A stretch of 64,000 nucleotides of DNA, taken from contig NZ_JADQDB010000001.1 in NCBI RefSeq assembly GCF_015694405.1, forward strand, positions 372,001 to 436,000, written 5' to 3'. This DNA comes from Pelagibacterium limicola (GTDB taxonomy: Bacteria; Pseudomonadota; Alphaproteobacteria; Rhizobiales; Devosiaceae). Shown one piece after another: positions 26,750 to 35,262 of the stretch (the stretch's first letter is position 1; each line of letters begins with the position of its first letter). Under the pieces are notes generated by a model. The model was not told the DNA's origin. It saw only the letters and a list, made by a program, of their open reading frames with translations, and did not search any database. The position numbers were made by a program, and so were the translations under genes.

Positions 26750-27606
26750 TTGCCGCCCTCCCGGGCGTCTATCCGGTATTTGCCGGTAATCATCGAACGC
26801 ATCGTGTTGATCGGTCCCGCAAGCAACACCATGACGACATGGAGGACGAAAAAGCCGACCAGCAAAACCATGACGGCGAAATGAATCGTCCGCGCCGTTT
26901 GTCGCCCTCCAAATATGTCAATGAGCCACGGCCAGGCCGCATTGATTCCCGGCGACATCGCAAGCCCGGTGAGGACGATGAGCGGAAACAGCACCAGCAG
27001 AACGACAGCATAAGCCAGCTTTTGAAGCGGGGAATAAGCGCGTTTGCGTGGAAACCGGAAGCGCGCATGTGAAGCAACGTCTCCGGGCAACCCTCTGATA
27101 TCGGCTCCAAGCGGAACGATATCGCGCCGCAGGTGCCCGTTGATCAGGCTCGCGATGAACCAGACAAGCATGGTGCCCACCAAAACCCAACCGAAGAAGA
27201 AATGGACCACCCTCCCCGTCGCGAGATCCTGATAAGATGGTATCGTTACCGATGCGGGGAACGCTCGCACCCGCCGTCCCAGCGGCTCATCCTCGCTGCC
27301 GCTGAACCCGAGAACGCCGGTGGTATCGAATGTCCGCCCCCAGATCGTCGTGATCCCGGCAATCCCGCCATCAGGGCGGCGCTCGGCGCGGATCGAGAGC
27401 ACCGAATTGTTATATTCGAACCCCGACTCCTGTCCGATGTAGAGGCTCGGATGGGCATTGAAAATCTGCAGCCCGCTCAACAGCAGGAAAAACAGGCACG
27501 CCGCCCATATCCAATGGGTGACGCGAGTCCATGCCGACTGGCGCCGTACAAGCTCGCCCCTAGGGTGCAATGCCCCGGGCGTCCCGCTCTCATCTGCGGC
27601 AGTCAT
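26746..27606 (-). CDS. membrane cytochrome b (b561/HupC-like) partner of the molybdoenzyme
   Basis: A 286-aa integral membrane protein with four or five hydrophobic helices and conserved histidines suitable for b-heme ligation (RVTHWIWAACLFF; GRVVHFFFGWVLVG; ARTIHFAVMVLLVGFFVLHV). An extra periplasmic loop lies between helices 1 and 2 (residues ~50-125), as in thiosulfate reductase-type cytochromes. It probably connects quinol to the Tat-exported molybdoenzyme encoded next (ATGA overlap). Its start lies 86 bases from a perfect RutR-box sequence. Confidence 0.86.
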   Translation of the reverse strand: MTAADESGTPGALHPRGELVRRQSAWTRVTHWIWAACLFFLLLSGLQIFNAHPSLYIGQESGFEYNNSVLSIRAERRPDGGIAGITTIWGRTFDTTGVLGFSGSEDEPLGRRVRAFPASVTIPSYQDLATGRVVHFFFGWVLVGTMLVWFIASLINGHLRRDIVPLGADIRGLPGDVASHARFRFPRKRAYSPLQKLAYAVVLLVLFPLIVLTGLAMSPGINAAWPWLIDIFGGRQTARTIHFAVMVLLVGFFVLHVVMVLLAGPINTMRSMITGKYRIDAREGGK

Positions 27607-27691
27607 ACGCGTTCCTCCGATCCGTGCCGATCATCACGCATTTCATCGGGTTTTCTACACTCTTCACGCAGAATTGCCCCGTTGTCACAAA

Positions 27692-27707
27692 TTGACCACA
27701 TGGTCAA
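27692..27707. promoter_or_regulatory. perfect RutR consensus box between redox operon and 5'-nucleotidase
   Basis: TTGACCACATGGTCAA matches all 14 defined bases of TTGACCAnnTGGTCAA. It is 86 bases upstream of the cytochrome b ATG (minus) and 186 bases upstream of the 5'-nucleotidase ATG (plus), in a 286-bp divergent region in which nothing else was recognised. Confidence 0.7.
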
Positions 27708-27892
27708 AATTTTGTCTTTCCACCTTCGCCGTTCTGCTGTTTACTTCTCCGGTCTTTAAAGAGCGAACCGACAGTGGGCGGAACCGATCGGCCCTGTCAA
27801 AAAACTGACGCCGCAAACGGGACAGTATGGCGCCGGCCTTGCCGACGAGTCGCAGGCTGCGGGACGGGCCAGAATCAATCAAGGAGAACATC

Positions 27893-29569
27893 ATGCTCAT
27901 CAAACATAAGGCAGGGTTGCTGGATTCAAGCGCGCTGAACATGGATCGGCGTCGCTTCATCCAGGTAGCCGGCGCATCGATGGCCGTCGCGGGGGCCGGC
28001 GTTTTCACCATGACGTCCGCGCAGGCGAATGGCGGCAATTTCCGCCTCAATATCCTGCACATCAATGATATGCACAGCCGCATCCAGGAAATCAGCGGCT
28101 CGGACGCCACCTGCTCGCCCACAGCCTCGGAAGAGGGGAACTGCTTTGGCGGCGCCGCGCGTCTCGCCACCGCCATCCGCGACCGCCGCGCCGAATTGGA
28201 GGCGGAAGGCGCACCCGTCCTGACGCTCGATGCCGGCGACCAGTCGCAGGGCACGCTGTTCTACACGACCTATCGCGGCAAGGCCGAAATCGAAATGATG
28301 AACATGATCGGTTTCGATGGCATGACGCTGGGCAACCACGAGTTCAATCACGGTCCCGATGAACTGGCAGCAATGCTGGCGGAAGCCGATTTCCCGATTG
28401 TCGCCGGCAATGTCCGCGCACCCGCCGACCATCCGCTGGCCGATCTCGTCAAGGATCATCTTATCCTCGAAGTTGGCGGCGAACGCGTCGGCATCCTCGG
28501 CGTTACGACGCCCGATACCGCTTTCCTGTCCTCTCCCGGCCCCGTCACCTTCGATGACGAGATCGCACACCTGAACGAAGCCGTCGGCCGCTTACAGGCG
28601 GAAGGCGTCAACAAGATCGTGTTGTTGAGCCATGTGGGCTTTGTGCGCGATCAGGAAATCGCCGCCGAGGTCGATGGCCTTTCGGTCATCATCGGCGGGC
28701 ATAGTCACACGCTGCTCTCCAACACCGTCGAGGGCACCCCCGACTACGCGACGCTCATCGAAAGCCCCTCGGGCCGCGCCGTACCTATCGTTCAGGCATA
28801 CGCCTTCTCGCGTTATCTCGGAGATCTTGAACTGAACTTCGACGCCGACGGCGCCGTGGTTTCGGCAACGGGCGACACCGTCCTGCTCGATGCCTCTTTC
28901 GAGCCCGCCGCCGACGTCGAAGTGCGGATCGCTGCGCTGGCTGGCCCGATCGAGGAGCTCATTCGTACCCCGGTTGCAGACATCTCTGCGCCCATCGACG
29001 GCAGCCGCGAAAGCTGCCGCACGATGGAATGCGAGATGGGCAACACGGTAACCGATGCCATGCTCGCCGAAGTCGCCAACCAGGACATCACGATTGCCCT
29101 GACCAATGGCGGCGGCCTACGCGCGTCGCTTGAAGAAGGCACCGTTACGCTGGGCGATGTACTGACCGTCCTGCCCTTCCAGAACACACTCTATACGCTC
29201 CGTGTGCCGGGCTCGGCGATCATCGCAGCGCTTGAGCATGGCGTGAACGGTATCGAGGAAGGCGCCGGTCGCTTCCCGCAGGTCGCCGGTCTGCGCTTCA
29301 ACCTCGATCCCTCCGCTGCCCCCAACGGTGGCCGCGTTTCGGATGTCGAGATCCGCTCGGGCGACGAATGGATGCCTATCGATCCCGACGCGACGTACGG
29401 CCTCGTCACCAACAACTTCATGGCCGCAGGCGGCGATGGCTACAGCATGCTCTCCAGCGAGGGCACCGATGGTTACGACACCGCCATCGATCTCGCAGAA
29501 GTGCTGGCCCGTTACATCACCGACAACGAGCCCTTCGCTCCGGTCATCGACGGACGCATCAATCAGTAG
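27893..29569 (+). CDS. Tat-exported 5'-nucleotidase / 2',3'-cyclic nucleotide phosphodiesterase family
   Basis: A 558-aa periplasmic metallophosphoesterase. The twin-arginine signal is NMDRRRFIQVAGASMAVAG. Metal-binding motifs are LHINDMHSR, LDAGDQSQGT, TLGNHEFNHG and GGHSHTLL, and the C-terminal 5'-nucleotidase domain contains NGGGLRASLEEG and VLPFQNTLYTLRVPGS. It releases phosphate and nucleosides from external nucleotides. Start at ATG 27893 with AAGGAGA upstream; the longer frame from 27827 lacks this. Placed among purine and pyrimidine catabolic genes and next to a RutR-type box, it could be the scavenging entry point. A terminator follows. Confidence 0.92.
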   Translation: MLIKHKAGLLDSSALNMDRRRFIQVAGASMAVAGAGVFTMTSAQANGGNFRLNILHINDMHSRIQEISGSDATCSPTASEEGNCFGGAARLATAIRDRRAELEAEGAPVLTLDAGDQSQGTLFYTTYRGKAEIEMMNMIGFDGMTLGNHEFNHGPDELAAMLAEADFPIVAGNVRAPADHPLADLVKDHLILEVGGERVGILGVTTPDTAFLSSPGPVTFDDEIAHLNEAVGRLQAEGVNKIVLLSHVGFVRDQEIAAEVDGLSVIIGGHSHTLLSNTVEGTPDYATLIESPSGRAVPIVQAYAFSRYLGDLELNFDADGAVVSATGDTVLLDASFEPAADVEVRIAALAGPIEELIRTPVADISAPIDGSRESCRTMECEMGNTVTDAMLAEVANQDITIALTNGGGLRASLEEGTVTLGDVLTVLPFQNTLYTLRVPGSAIIAALEHGVNGIEEGAGRFPQVAGLRFNLDPSAAPNGGRVSDVEIRSGDEWMPIDPDATYGLVTNNFMAAGGDGYSMLSSEGTDGYDTAIDLAEVLARYITDNEPFAPVIDGRINQ

Positions 29570-29581
29570 GAAACGGGGAAC

Positions 29582-29602
29582 GGGCGCGCCAAGTGCGCGC
29601 CC
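29582..29602. terminator. terminator after the 5'-nucleotidase gene
   Basis: GGGCGCGC pairs with GCGCGCCC around a 5-base loop, followed by TTCTTATTTT on the plus strand. It lies between the convergent 5'-nucleotidase and thuB genes. Confidence 0.8.
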
Positions 29603-29605
29603 TTC

Positions 29606-30652
29606 TTATTTTACGCTGACTTCCGCACGTTTCTCGTCGGACACGAAGCCCAGATCGAGCACCTTCTGCAAATTCGCCGCGTGCCGGAAATCCGGATCGC
29701 CCGTCACCCCTGTGCGCACCGCTTCTGCAAAACGGTGGTAGTTGGTCGGCACCGGCTCGACCCACACATCGCGCCACACCTGGGTCTCGATATCCTCGCC
29801 CGCGCACATCCGCAGGCTCGATCCGTCCATGCCGTGCTGGATCTCGATCCCGCCCATTTCGCCATAGGCGCGCAGGCGAAGCGTATTGAGATAGCCCGTG
29901 GCCCATCGCGTTGCATGCACAACACCGAGGGCACCCGAGGCGAATTCGAGCGACATGGTGAAGCTGTCATTGGCATCGAGCACGTATTCCCCGATCCGCC
30001 CCTCTGGCGCCTTCTCGAAGGTCTTGAGGCGGCAGAAGGCGCGATCGATCTCCGATCCGATGCCGAAAACCGCAAAATCGAGGATGTGGATGCCGATATC
30101 GCCCAGCGTCCCGTTGGAGCCGTGGTCGCGCGAAAGGCGCCACAGCCATGTCTTGTCGGTGCGCCAATCACCCCAGGCCTTCGAGACCAGCCAGCTCTGT
30201 AGATAGCTCGCCTCGACATGCCGGATCGTGCCAAGCTCACCCGCCTCGATGATGGCGCGGAAACGCTGTAGCTCGGCCACATTGCGGTAGGTGAGGTTGA
30301 CCATGCAGATCAGCCCTGCGGCATCGGCGGCATCGGCCATTTCTTCGGCGTGCGCATGGTTGGTCGCCAATGGTTTCTCGCAGAAGACATGCTTGCCGGC
30401 GGCCATGGCCTTCATTGTCGTCTCGTAGTGAAACCGGTCCGGCGTGACGTTTGCAATCGCATCGAACTTGCCCCAAGCGAGCGCGTCTTCGAGCGAGCCG
30501 AACGTCTTGCGGATTCCGTGGGCCTTGGCAAAGGCCTTTGCACGGGCGAAATCCACATCCGCCGCCGCCACCACATCCACGCCCTCGATGGATGCGAAAT
30601 GCGCGGCATGCGCGGCGGCCATATTGCCGGTTCCCAGGATCACAAGTCGCAT
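29606..30652 (-). CDS. thuB: Gfo/Idh/MocA-family oxidoreductase (ThuB-like)
   Basis: A 348-aa NAD(P)-dependent sugar dehydrogenase. The N-terminal Rossmann fold is LVILGTGNMAAAHAAHF; the catalytic EKP motif is in KHVFCEKPLATNHAH; the C-terminal domain includes DHGSNGTLGDIGIHILDFAVF. ThuA and ThuB in rhizobia oxidise trehalose and related disaccharides to 3-keto derivatives. The start at 30652 has GGAGA upstream. It follows thuA by 31 bases on the same strand, forming a thuA-thuB unit. The substrate here is inferred only from the pairing with thuA. Confidence 0.88.
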   Translation of the reverse strand: MRLVILGTGNMAAAHAAHFASIEGVDVVAAADVDFARAKAFAKAHGIRKTFGSLEDALAWGKFDAIANVTPDRFHYETTMKAMAAGKHVFCEKPLATNHAHAEEMADAADAAGLICMVNLTYRNVAELQRFRAIIEAGELGTIRHVEASYLQSWLVSKAWGDWRTDKTWLWRLSRDHGSNGTLGDIGIHILDFAVFGIGSEIDRAFCRLKTFEKAPEGRIGEYVLDANDSFTMSLEFASGALGVVHATRWATGYLNTLRLRAYGEMGGIEIQHGMDGSSLRMCAGEDIETQVWRDVWVEPVPTNYHRFAEAVRTGVTGDPDFRHAANLQKVLDLGFVSDEKRAEVSVK

Positions 30653-30683
30653 GGGGATCTCCGTCCAGACAGAGAATGAAATA

Positions 30684-31469
30684 TCAGCGGAAGCCTTCTT
30701 CGCCGGACTTATGCAGCTTGCCGCCGCGTTCCTCGATCGCTTCGAGCGCTTTCTCCACAGGCACGTTTGGCGCTTCATGCACGCCGGGGTAGCGGCCCTG
30801 CCGGTTGTGCGCCCAGTGGACCGCGTTGCGCAGCACCTTGCCCACCGTGGCGTCGTGATAGGTGGGATAGGTCTCGTGCCCCGGCCGGAAATAGAAGATG
30901 TTCCCGGCGCCGCGGCGATAGGTCAGCCCGGACCGGAAAACTTCCCCGCCCTGGAACCACGATATGAAGACCGTTTCCAGAGGTTCGGGAACCGAGAACG
31001 GCTCACCATACATTTCCTCGTTTTCGAGCTCGAAAAACTCCGGCAACCCCTCGGCAATGGGGTGCCGCGGATTGACCACCCATATGCGCTCACGCTCGCC
31101 CGCCTCGCGCCATTTGAGCGCGCAGGGGGTCCCCATGAGCCGCTTGAAGATCTTCGAGAAATGCGCCGAATGGAGCAGGATGAGCCCCATTCCTTCCCAT
31201 ACGTGGCGCGCCACACGCTCGACGACGACATCGTCCACCGCTGCGTGATCGGCATGGCCCCACCACAAAAGCACGTCCGTCCGGGCCAATACGTCCTCGG
31301 TCAGTCCATGCTCGGGGTCCTGGAGCACCGCCGTCGACGCCTCGATCCCCGCATCCTCGCGCAGCAGCCGGGCGACAGCCTCATGCATCCCGTCGGGATA
31401 GATCGAAGCGACGACCTCGCTCTTGTGTTCGTGGATATTCTCGCCCCAGACCAGCGCCTTGATGGTCAT
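30684..31469 (-). CDS. thuA: ThuA family protein (trehalose utilisation)
   Basis: A 261-aa ThuA-domain protein (type-1 glutamine-amidotransferase-like fold) with [12 protein letters not shown] at the N-terminus, [40 protein letters not shown] and the C-terminal [20 protein letters not shown]. Family members act with ThuB on trehalose, maltitol or similar disaccharides. AGAGGGGAAG precedes the ATG. A palindrome CCAAAACGTTTTGG lies 17 bases upstream of the start and is likely a LacI-type operator. The sugar ABC genes that usually accompany thuAB are not adjacent. Confidence 0.9.
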   Translation of the reverse strand: MTIKALVWGENIHEHKSEVVASIYPDGMHEAVARLLREDAGIEASTAVLQDPEHGLTEDVLARTDVLLWWGHADHAAVDDVVVERVARHVWEGMGLILLHSAHFSKIFKRLMGTPCALKWREAGERERIWVVNPRHPIAEGLPEFFELENEEMYGEPFSVPEPLETVFISWFQGGEVFRSGLTYRRGAGNIFYFRPGHETYPTYHDATVGKVLRNAVHWAHNRQGRYPGVHEAPNVPVEKALEAIEERGGKLHKSGEEGFR

Positions 31470-31485
31470 GTCTTCCCCTCTTCAA

Positions 31486-31499
31486 CCAAAACGTTTTGG
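31486..31499. promoter_or_regulatory. LacI-type operator upstream of thuA
   Basis: CCAAAACGTTTTGG is a perfect 14-bp palindrome with the CG centre typical of LacI-family operators. It differs from the operators at 4763-4797, so a different repressor, encoded outside the window, is expected. Confidence 0.6.
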
Positions 31500-31573
31500 A
31501 GTCCCGTTCCAGTTGCTCTATCGCGTTTCCGGTCCGGTTTCGAGATGCAAGATTCACCTCGCCAACAAAAAAA

Positions 31574-31593
31574 GAGGCGGAAGGTTCCGCCTC
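31574..31593 (-). terminator. terminator of the pyrimidine operon
   Basis: GAGGCGGAA and TTCCGCCTC form a 9-bp stem. On the minus strand it is followed by a run of T, so it ends the long operon just after the binding-protein gene at 31617. Confidence 0.85.
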
Positions 31594-31616
31594 GCTTGTC
31601 GCTTGCCGTGTGGCGC

Positions 31617-32603
31617 TCAGTCGAGCGCGTCGGTGATCACCGTCGTATACGCGCCCTCCGGCTCCCGCGTGATCGCCGGATTATCGGGCGATACCGCCGA
31701 AAGCAGGGTTGCGACGGTTTGCTCATACGCTCCGACATCGAGCGCAGGCCCACCGATCATCTCGCCGACTACGCCGACCTGATAAACCTGGCTTTCCAGC
31801 GTCAGTGCGCCCGACATGTCATTGTCGATCACCACCTGGGCAGCTTCCTCGGGATTGTCGATGACATACTGCCAACCCCGCATCGAAGCCTCGACAAAGC
31901 GGGTCATCATGTCCACGAAGGCAGGGTCTTCCAGGCGATCCTCGAGCACGTAAAGCCCGTCCTCGAGCATGCCCACGCCTTCATCGGCGAAGTTGAACTT
32001 GGTCAGGCTGTCCTCGGGAATACCCGCATCGAGCACCTGCTTGTACTCGTTGTAGCGCATGACCGAGATACAGTCCGCCTGGCCCTGAAGCAGCGGGTCG
32101 GCCGAGAAAGCCTGCCGCAGGACTTCCACGCCCCCCTCGCTGCCGTCAGTGGCAAGCCCGAGCTTGGCCATCCAGGCGTAGAAGGGATATTCGTTGCCAA
32201 AGAACCAGACGCCCAGCGTCTTACCCGGGAAATCGTCGGTCGAGGTGACCCCACTTTCCTCCGAGCAGACGAATTCGAGCGCCGTCCCCGCGAAAGGCTG
32301 GGCGATATTGACGAGCGGCACCCCGCGCTCGCGCGCCGCCAGCGCCGCTGCCATCCAGGTGGTGATGACGTCGGCACCGCCACCGGCAATCACCTGCTCA
32401 GGGGCAATGTCCGGCCCGCCGGGATTGATCGTCACGTTGAGACCCGCCTCGTCATAAAAGCCCATGTCCTTGGCCACGAGATAGCCCGCGAACTGACCCT
32501 GGTTGACCCATTTGAGTTGCAGGGTCAGCGCGTCCTGCGCGAAGGCCGGAGCGGCCGACGCCAATAGTGCGCCCGCAAGCGTTGCAGTGATGAGTTTTTT
32601 CAT
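31617..32603 (-). CDS. NMT1/THI5-type ABC transporter substrate-binding protein (candidate pyrimidine importer)
   Basis: A 328-aa periplasmic protein with a signal peptide (MKKLITATLAGALLASAAPA, cleavage near AFAQ). The NMT1/THI5-like domain shows LKWVNQGQFAGYLVAKDMGFY, GLNVTINPGGPD, VITTWMAAALAARERGVPLV and the DDFPGKTLGVWFFGN segment. Family members bind pyrimidine-like thiamine precursors, riboflavin or related compounds. As the last gene of a pyrimidine-degradation operon, it probably binds a pyrimidine base or its ureido product (inference). A strong hairpin (32661-32697) precedes it and a terminator follows. Confidence 0.9.
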   Translation of the reverse strand: MKKLITATLAGALLASAAPAFAQDALTLQLKWVNQGQFAGYLVAKDMGFYDEAGLNVTINPGGPDIAPEQVIAGGGADVITTWMAAALAARERGVPLVNIAQPFAGTALEFVCSEESGVTSTDDFPGKTLGVWFFGNEYPFYAWMAKLGLATDGSEGGVEVLRQAFSADPLLQGQADCISVMRYNEYKQVLDAGIPEDSLTKFNFADEGVGMLEDGLYVLEDRLEDPAFVDMMTRFVEASMRGWQYVIDNPEEAAQVVIDNDMSGALTLESQVYQVGVVGEMIGGPALDVGAYEQTVATLLSAVSPDNPAITREPEGAYTTVITDALD

Positions 32604-32660
32604 ATGCCGTTTCCCCTTTGAGATGTGGCCCTGACACCTGTCAGACGCCTTGGTTGATCC

Positions 32661-32697
32661 GCTAGGATGAACGGTTTGCCGATCCGTTCAGCCTAGC
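32661..32697 (-). other. intercistronic hairpin between permease and binding-protein gene
   Basis: GCTAGGATGAACGG and CCGTTCAGCCTAGC form 14-base arms with one mismatch around a 9-base loop. It includes the permease stop codon. A second small palindrome, CTGACACCTGTCAG, lies at 32631-32644. No U-tract is present, so RNA stabilisation or processing is the likelier role. Confidence 0.7.
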
Positions 32698-33565
32698 GCG
32701 CCCGTCCTCCCCGGACGGACGGATGCCAAAAGGTGACGGCCCTCTCGATGAGCGCCACCACCCCATAGAACAACGAACCGGCGAGCGCGGCGACCGCGAT
32801 CTCGGCCCAGACCATATCGACTTGAAGCCGTCCGATGGCCGCGGATATCCGGAACCCCATGCCCACAACAGGCGTACCGAAAAACTCTGCAACGATCGCG
32901 CCGATCAGCGCGAGCGTCGAATTGATCTTGAGTGCATTGAAGATGAAGGGCCATGCCATGGGCAAGCGCAATTTGAGGAGGGTCTGCCAGTACCCGGCCG
33001 CATAGGTGCGCATCAGATCCTTTTCCATCGCACCGGTGGCATTGAGCCCCGCAACCGTGTTCACCAGCATCGGAAAGAACGTCATCACGACGACGACCGC
33101 AGCTTTCGATTGCCAGTCGAACCCGAACCACATCACCATGATCGGCGCGATCCCGACGAGAGGTAACGCGGAAACGAAATTGCCCACCGGCAGCAGCCCG
33201 CGCTTGAGGAAGGGCGAGCGGTCGATGGCGATCGCAACGATGAAGGCCGATCCGCAGCCAATGGCGTAGCCGACCAGCACCGACTTGAGGAAAGTCTGCT
33301 GGAAGTCGGGCCAGATAGGATTGGGGATCGACAAAAGGATGCGCTCCCAGATCACCGACGGCGGCGGCAGCAGCACCGGCGGAACATTGAACCCGCGCAC
33401 CAACCCTTCCCAACCAACCAGCAGCGTTATGCCGAAGATTACTGGCACAGCGAGATTGATGGCCGTTTCCGCCGTACGGTCCCGCGTACGGATGCGTACG
33501 AGAAATTCATTTAGCCCCCAGGCGGCCAGCCAGAAGAGGACCGCAAAGATCACCCACCCGCTCAT
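32693..33565 (-). CDS. ABC transporter permease (pyrimidine operon)
   Basis: A 290-aa BPD_transp_1 permease (SsuC/ThiX type) with about six helices: LFWLAAWGLNEFLV, LAVPVIFGITLLVGWEGLV, VLVGYAIGCGSAFIVAIA. The EAA-like cytoplasmic loop (TYAAGYWQTLLKLRLPMAWP) contacts the ATPase. It pairs with the second permease gene upstream, whose stop overlaps its ATG (ATGA), so the transporter is a heterodimer. Confidence 0.9.
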   Translation of the reverse strand: MSGWVIFAVLFWLAAWGLNEFLVRIRTRDRTAETAINLAVPVIFGITLLVGWEGLVRGFNVPPVLLPPPSVIWERILLSIPNPIWPDFQQTFLKSVLVGYAIGCGSAFIVAIAIDRSPFLKRGLLPVGNFVSALPLVGIAPIMVMWFGFDWQSKAAVVVVMTFFPMLVNTVAGLNATGAMEKDLMRTYAAGYWQTLLKLRLPMAWPFIFNALKINSTLALIGAIVAEFFGTPVVGMGFRISAAIGRLQVDMVWAEIAVAALAGSLFYGVVALIERAVTFWHPSVRGGRAR

Positions 33566-34443
33566 GCCCGTGCCCCCATCAGCCGCCCGGTCAGCCTTTC
33601 AACCGCCGCGATGGCGAAAATGAGCGTCGCTGAAAGCGCCGCGGCCATCAAAAGAGCGGCCCATATCTGTGTCGTCTGCCCGTAATAGGACCCCGCAAGC
33701 AGCCGCGATCCCAATCCGCCCGCCGCCCCGGTCGGCAACTCGCCCACAATGGCCCCGACCAGTGAGGCCGCCACGCCCACCTTCATCGAGGCAAAGAGAT
33801 ACGGCACTGCCGAAGGCCACCGGAGCTTCCAGAACACCTGTGCCCCGCTGGCGTTATAGGTGTGCATCAGGTCGAGATGGATGGCCTCGGGGCTGCGGAA
33901 GCCCTTGACCATCCCCACGACCACCGGGAAGAACGAGAGATATGTCGAGATCAGCGCCTTGGGGATCAGCCCGGTGAGCCCCACCGAATTGAGCACGACC
34001 ACGATCATCGGCGCGATGGCCAGGATGGGAATGGTCTGGCTTGCGATCACCCACGGCATCAGCGAGCGGTCCATCGCCCGGTTATGGACGATCAGCACAG
34101 CGAGCACGATCCCCAACACCGTGCCGAACAGAAAGCCCAGCCCCGTGGCCGAAAGCGTGATCCACGCATGGAAGATGAGACTGCGCGGCGTGGACGGATT
34201 GGCGTTGACAACCGAGTTCCAGAACTCCACCGCCACCTGATGCGGCGCGGGCAGGACCGGTCGCTGCTGGGAGAAAAGATCGTCGAGCAGTTGCCAGAAC
34301 GGCACGTTCTCTTCCCCGGCCCTCGCATAAACGCTCTGCTGCCAGGGCATGTTGAGCTGAATCGTAAACCAGTACCAGATCGCGATGATCGCCAGGACGA
34401 CGACCGAGACGGCAAACCACCTGCTCTCTGCCACCCGGACCAT
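33562..34443 (-). CDS. ABC transporter permease (pyrimidine operon)
   Basis: A 293-aa permease of the same family as the following gene. Helices include WFAVSVVVLAIIAIWYWF and ATGLGFLFGTVLGIVLAVLIV. The EAA-like loop lies around TYNASGAQVFWKLRWPSAVP. An extra periplasmic segment after helix 1 (residues ~30-75) is a recurring feature of one of the two permeases in thiamine/riboflavin precursor importers. It sits 3 bases after the ATPase gene. Confidence 0.9.
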   Translation of the reverse strand: MVRVAESRWFAVSVVVLAIIAIWYWFTIQLNMPWQQSVYARAGEENVPFWQLLDDLFSQQRPVLPAPHQVAVEFWNSVVNANPSTPRSLIFHAWITLSATGLGFLFGTVLGIVLAVLIVHNRAMDRSLMPWVIASQTIPILAIAPMIVVVLNSVGLTGLIPKALISTYLSFFPVVVGMVKGFRSPEAIHLDLMHTYNASGAQVFWKLRWPSAVPYLFASMKVGVAASLVGAIVGELPTGAAGGLGSRLLAGSYYGQTTQIWAALLMAAALSATLIFAIAAVERLTGRLMGARA

Positions 34444-34446
34444 CGC

Positions 34447-35262
34447 CTACTCCTCGTAGGAATGCCCGGCCCGCAATCCGTCACGGACGCGGGCGGCGAT
34501 TTCGAGGAACTCGGGTGTTTCGCGGATATCGAGCGGACGTTCCCGCGGCAGGGTCGAGTCGATCACATCCGTCACCCGCCCCGGGCGCGGGCTCATCACG
34601 ACGATCTTGGTTGAAAGATAAACCGCCTCCGGGATCGAATGCGTCACGAAGCATATAGTCTTGTTGGTCTTCTCCCAAAGCTGCAAAAGCTGCTCATTGA
34701 GATGGTCGCGCACGATCTCGTCCAGCGCCCCGAATGGCTCGTCCATGAGCAAGAGATCGGCATCGAACGCCAGCGCCCGCGCGATCGAAGCGCGCTGCTG
34801 CATGCCACCCGAGAGCTGCCAGGGATATTTCTTCTCGAACCCTGAAAGATTTACGAGCTCTAGCGTGCGCGCAATCCGTTCCTTTTGTTGGGCCTTGCTA
34901 TGCCCCATGATTTCGAGCGGCAGCGCGACATTCCGCTCGATTGTGCGCCAGGGATAGAGCGCCGGCGCCTGAAACACATAGCCATAGGACCGGTCCTTGC
35001 GCGCCTTATCCGGCGTCGTGCCATTGACCGTGATCGCCCCGGCTGTCGGTTGTTCGAGATCGGCAATAACACGCAGAAACGTCGTCTTCCCGCACCCCGA
35101 AGGCCCGATGAACGAGACGAACTCCCCCTTGCCAATGGACAAATTCACGTCCGACAGCGCATGCACCGGCCCGTCGTTGGTTTCAAACGTCAGACCAAGC
35201 CCGCGCGCCTCGACAACCGCCGTGCTGATATCGACTCCGTTGTCTGCTTCGGGCATCGTCAT
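34447..35262 (-). CDS. ABC transporter ATP-binding protein (pyrimidine operon)
   Basis: A 271-aa ATPase of the SsuB/TauB/ThiZ type. Walker A is GPSGCGKTT, the signature is LSGGMQQR, Walker B is LLLMDEPFGALD and the switch His is in CFVTHSIPEA. The ATG at 35262 shares one base with the stop of the preceding small secreted protein gene (TGATG). A longer frame from 35286 would overlap more and lacks support. It energises import by the two permeases and the binding protein. Confidence 0.92.
   Translation of the reverse strand: MTMPEADNGVDISTAVVEARGLGLTFETNDGPVHALSDVNLSIGKGEFVSFIGPSGCGKTTFLRVIADLEQPTAGAITVNGTTPDKARKDRSYGYVFQAPALYPWRTIERNVALPLEIMGHSKAQQKERIARTLELVNLSGFEKKYPWQLSGGMQQRASIARALAFDADLLLMDEPFGALDEIVRDHLNEQLLQLWEKTNKTICFVTHSIPEAVYLSTKIVVMSPRPGRVTDVIDSTLPRERPLDIRETPEFLEIAARVRDGLRAGHSYEE

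Noticed and set aside
30444-32567. A 707-codon open frame on the plus strand
   Set aside because: It runs antisense through thuB, thuA and the binding-protein gene, all well recognised. Its product is rich in His, Arg and Asp with no known domain, as expected for an antisense frame in GC-rich DNA.
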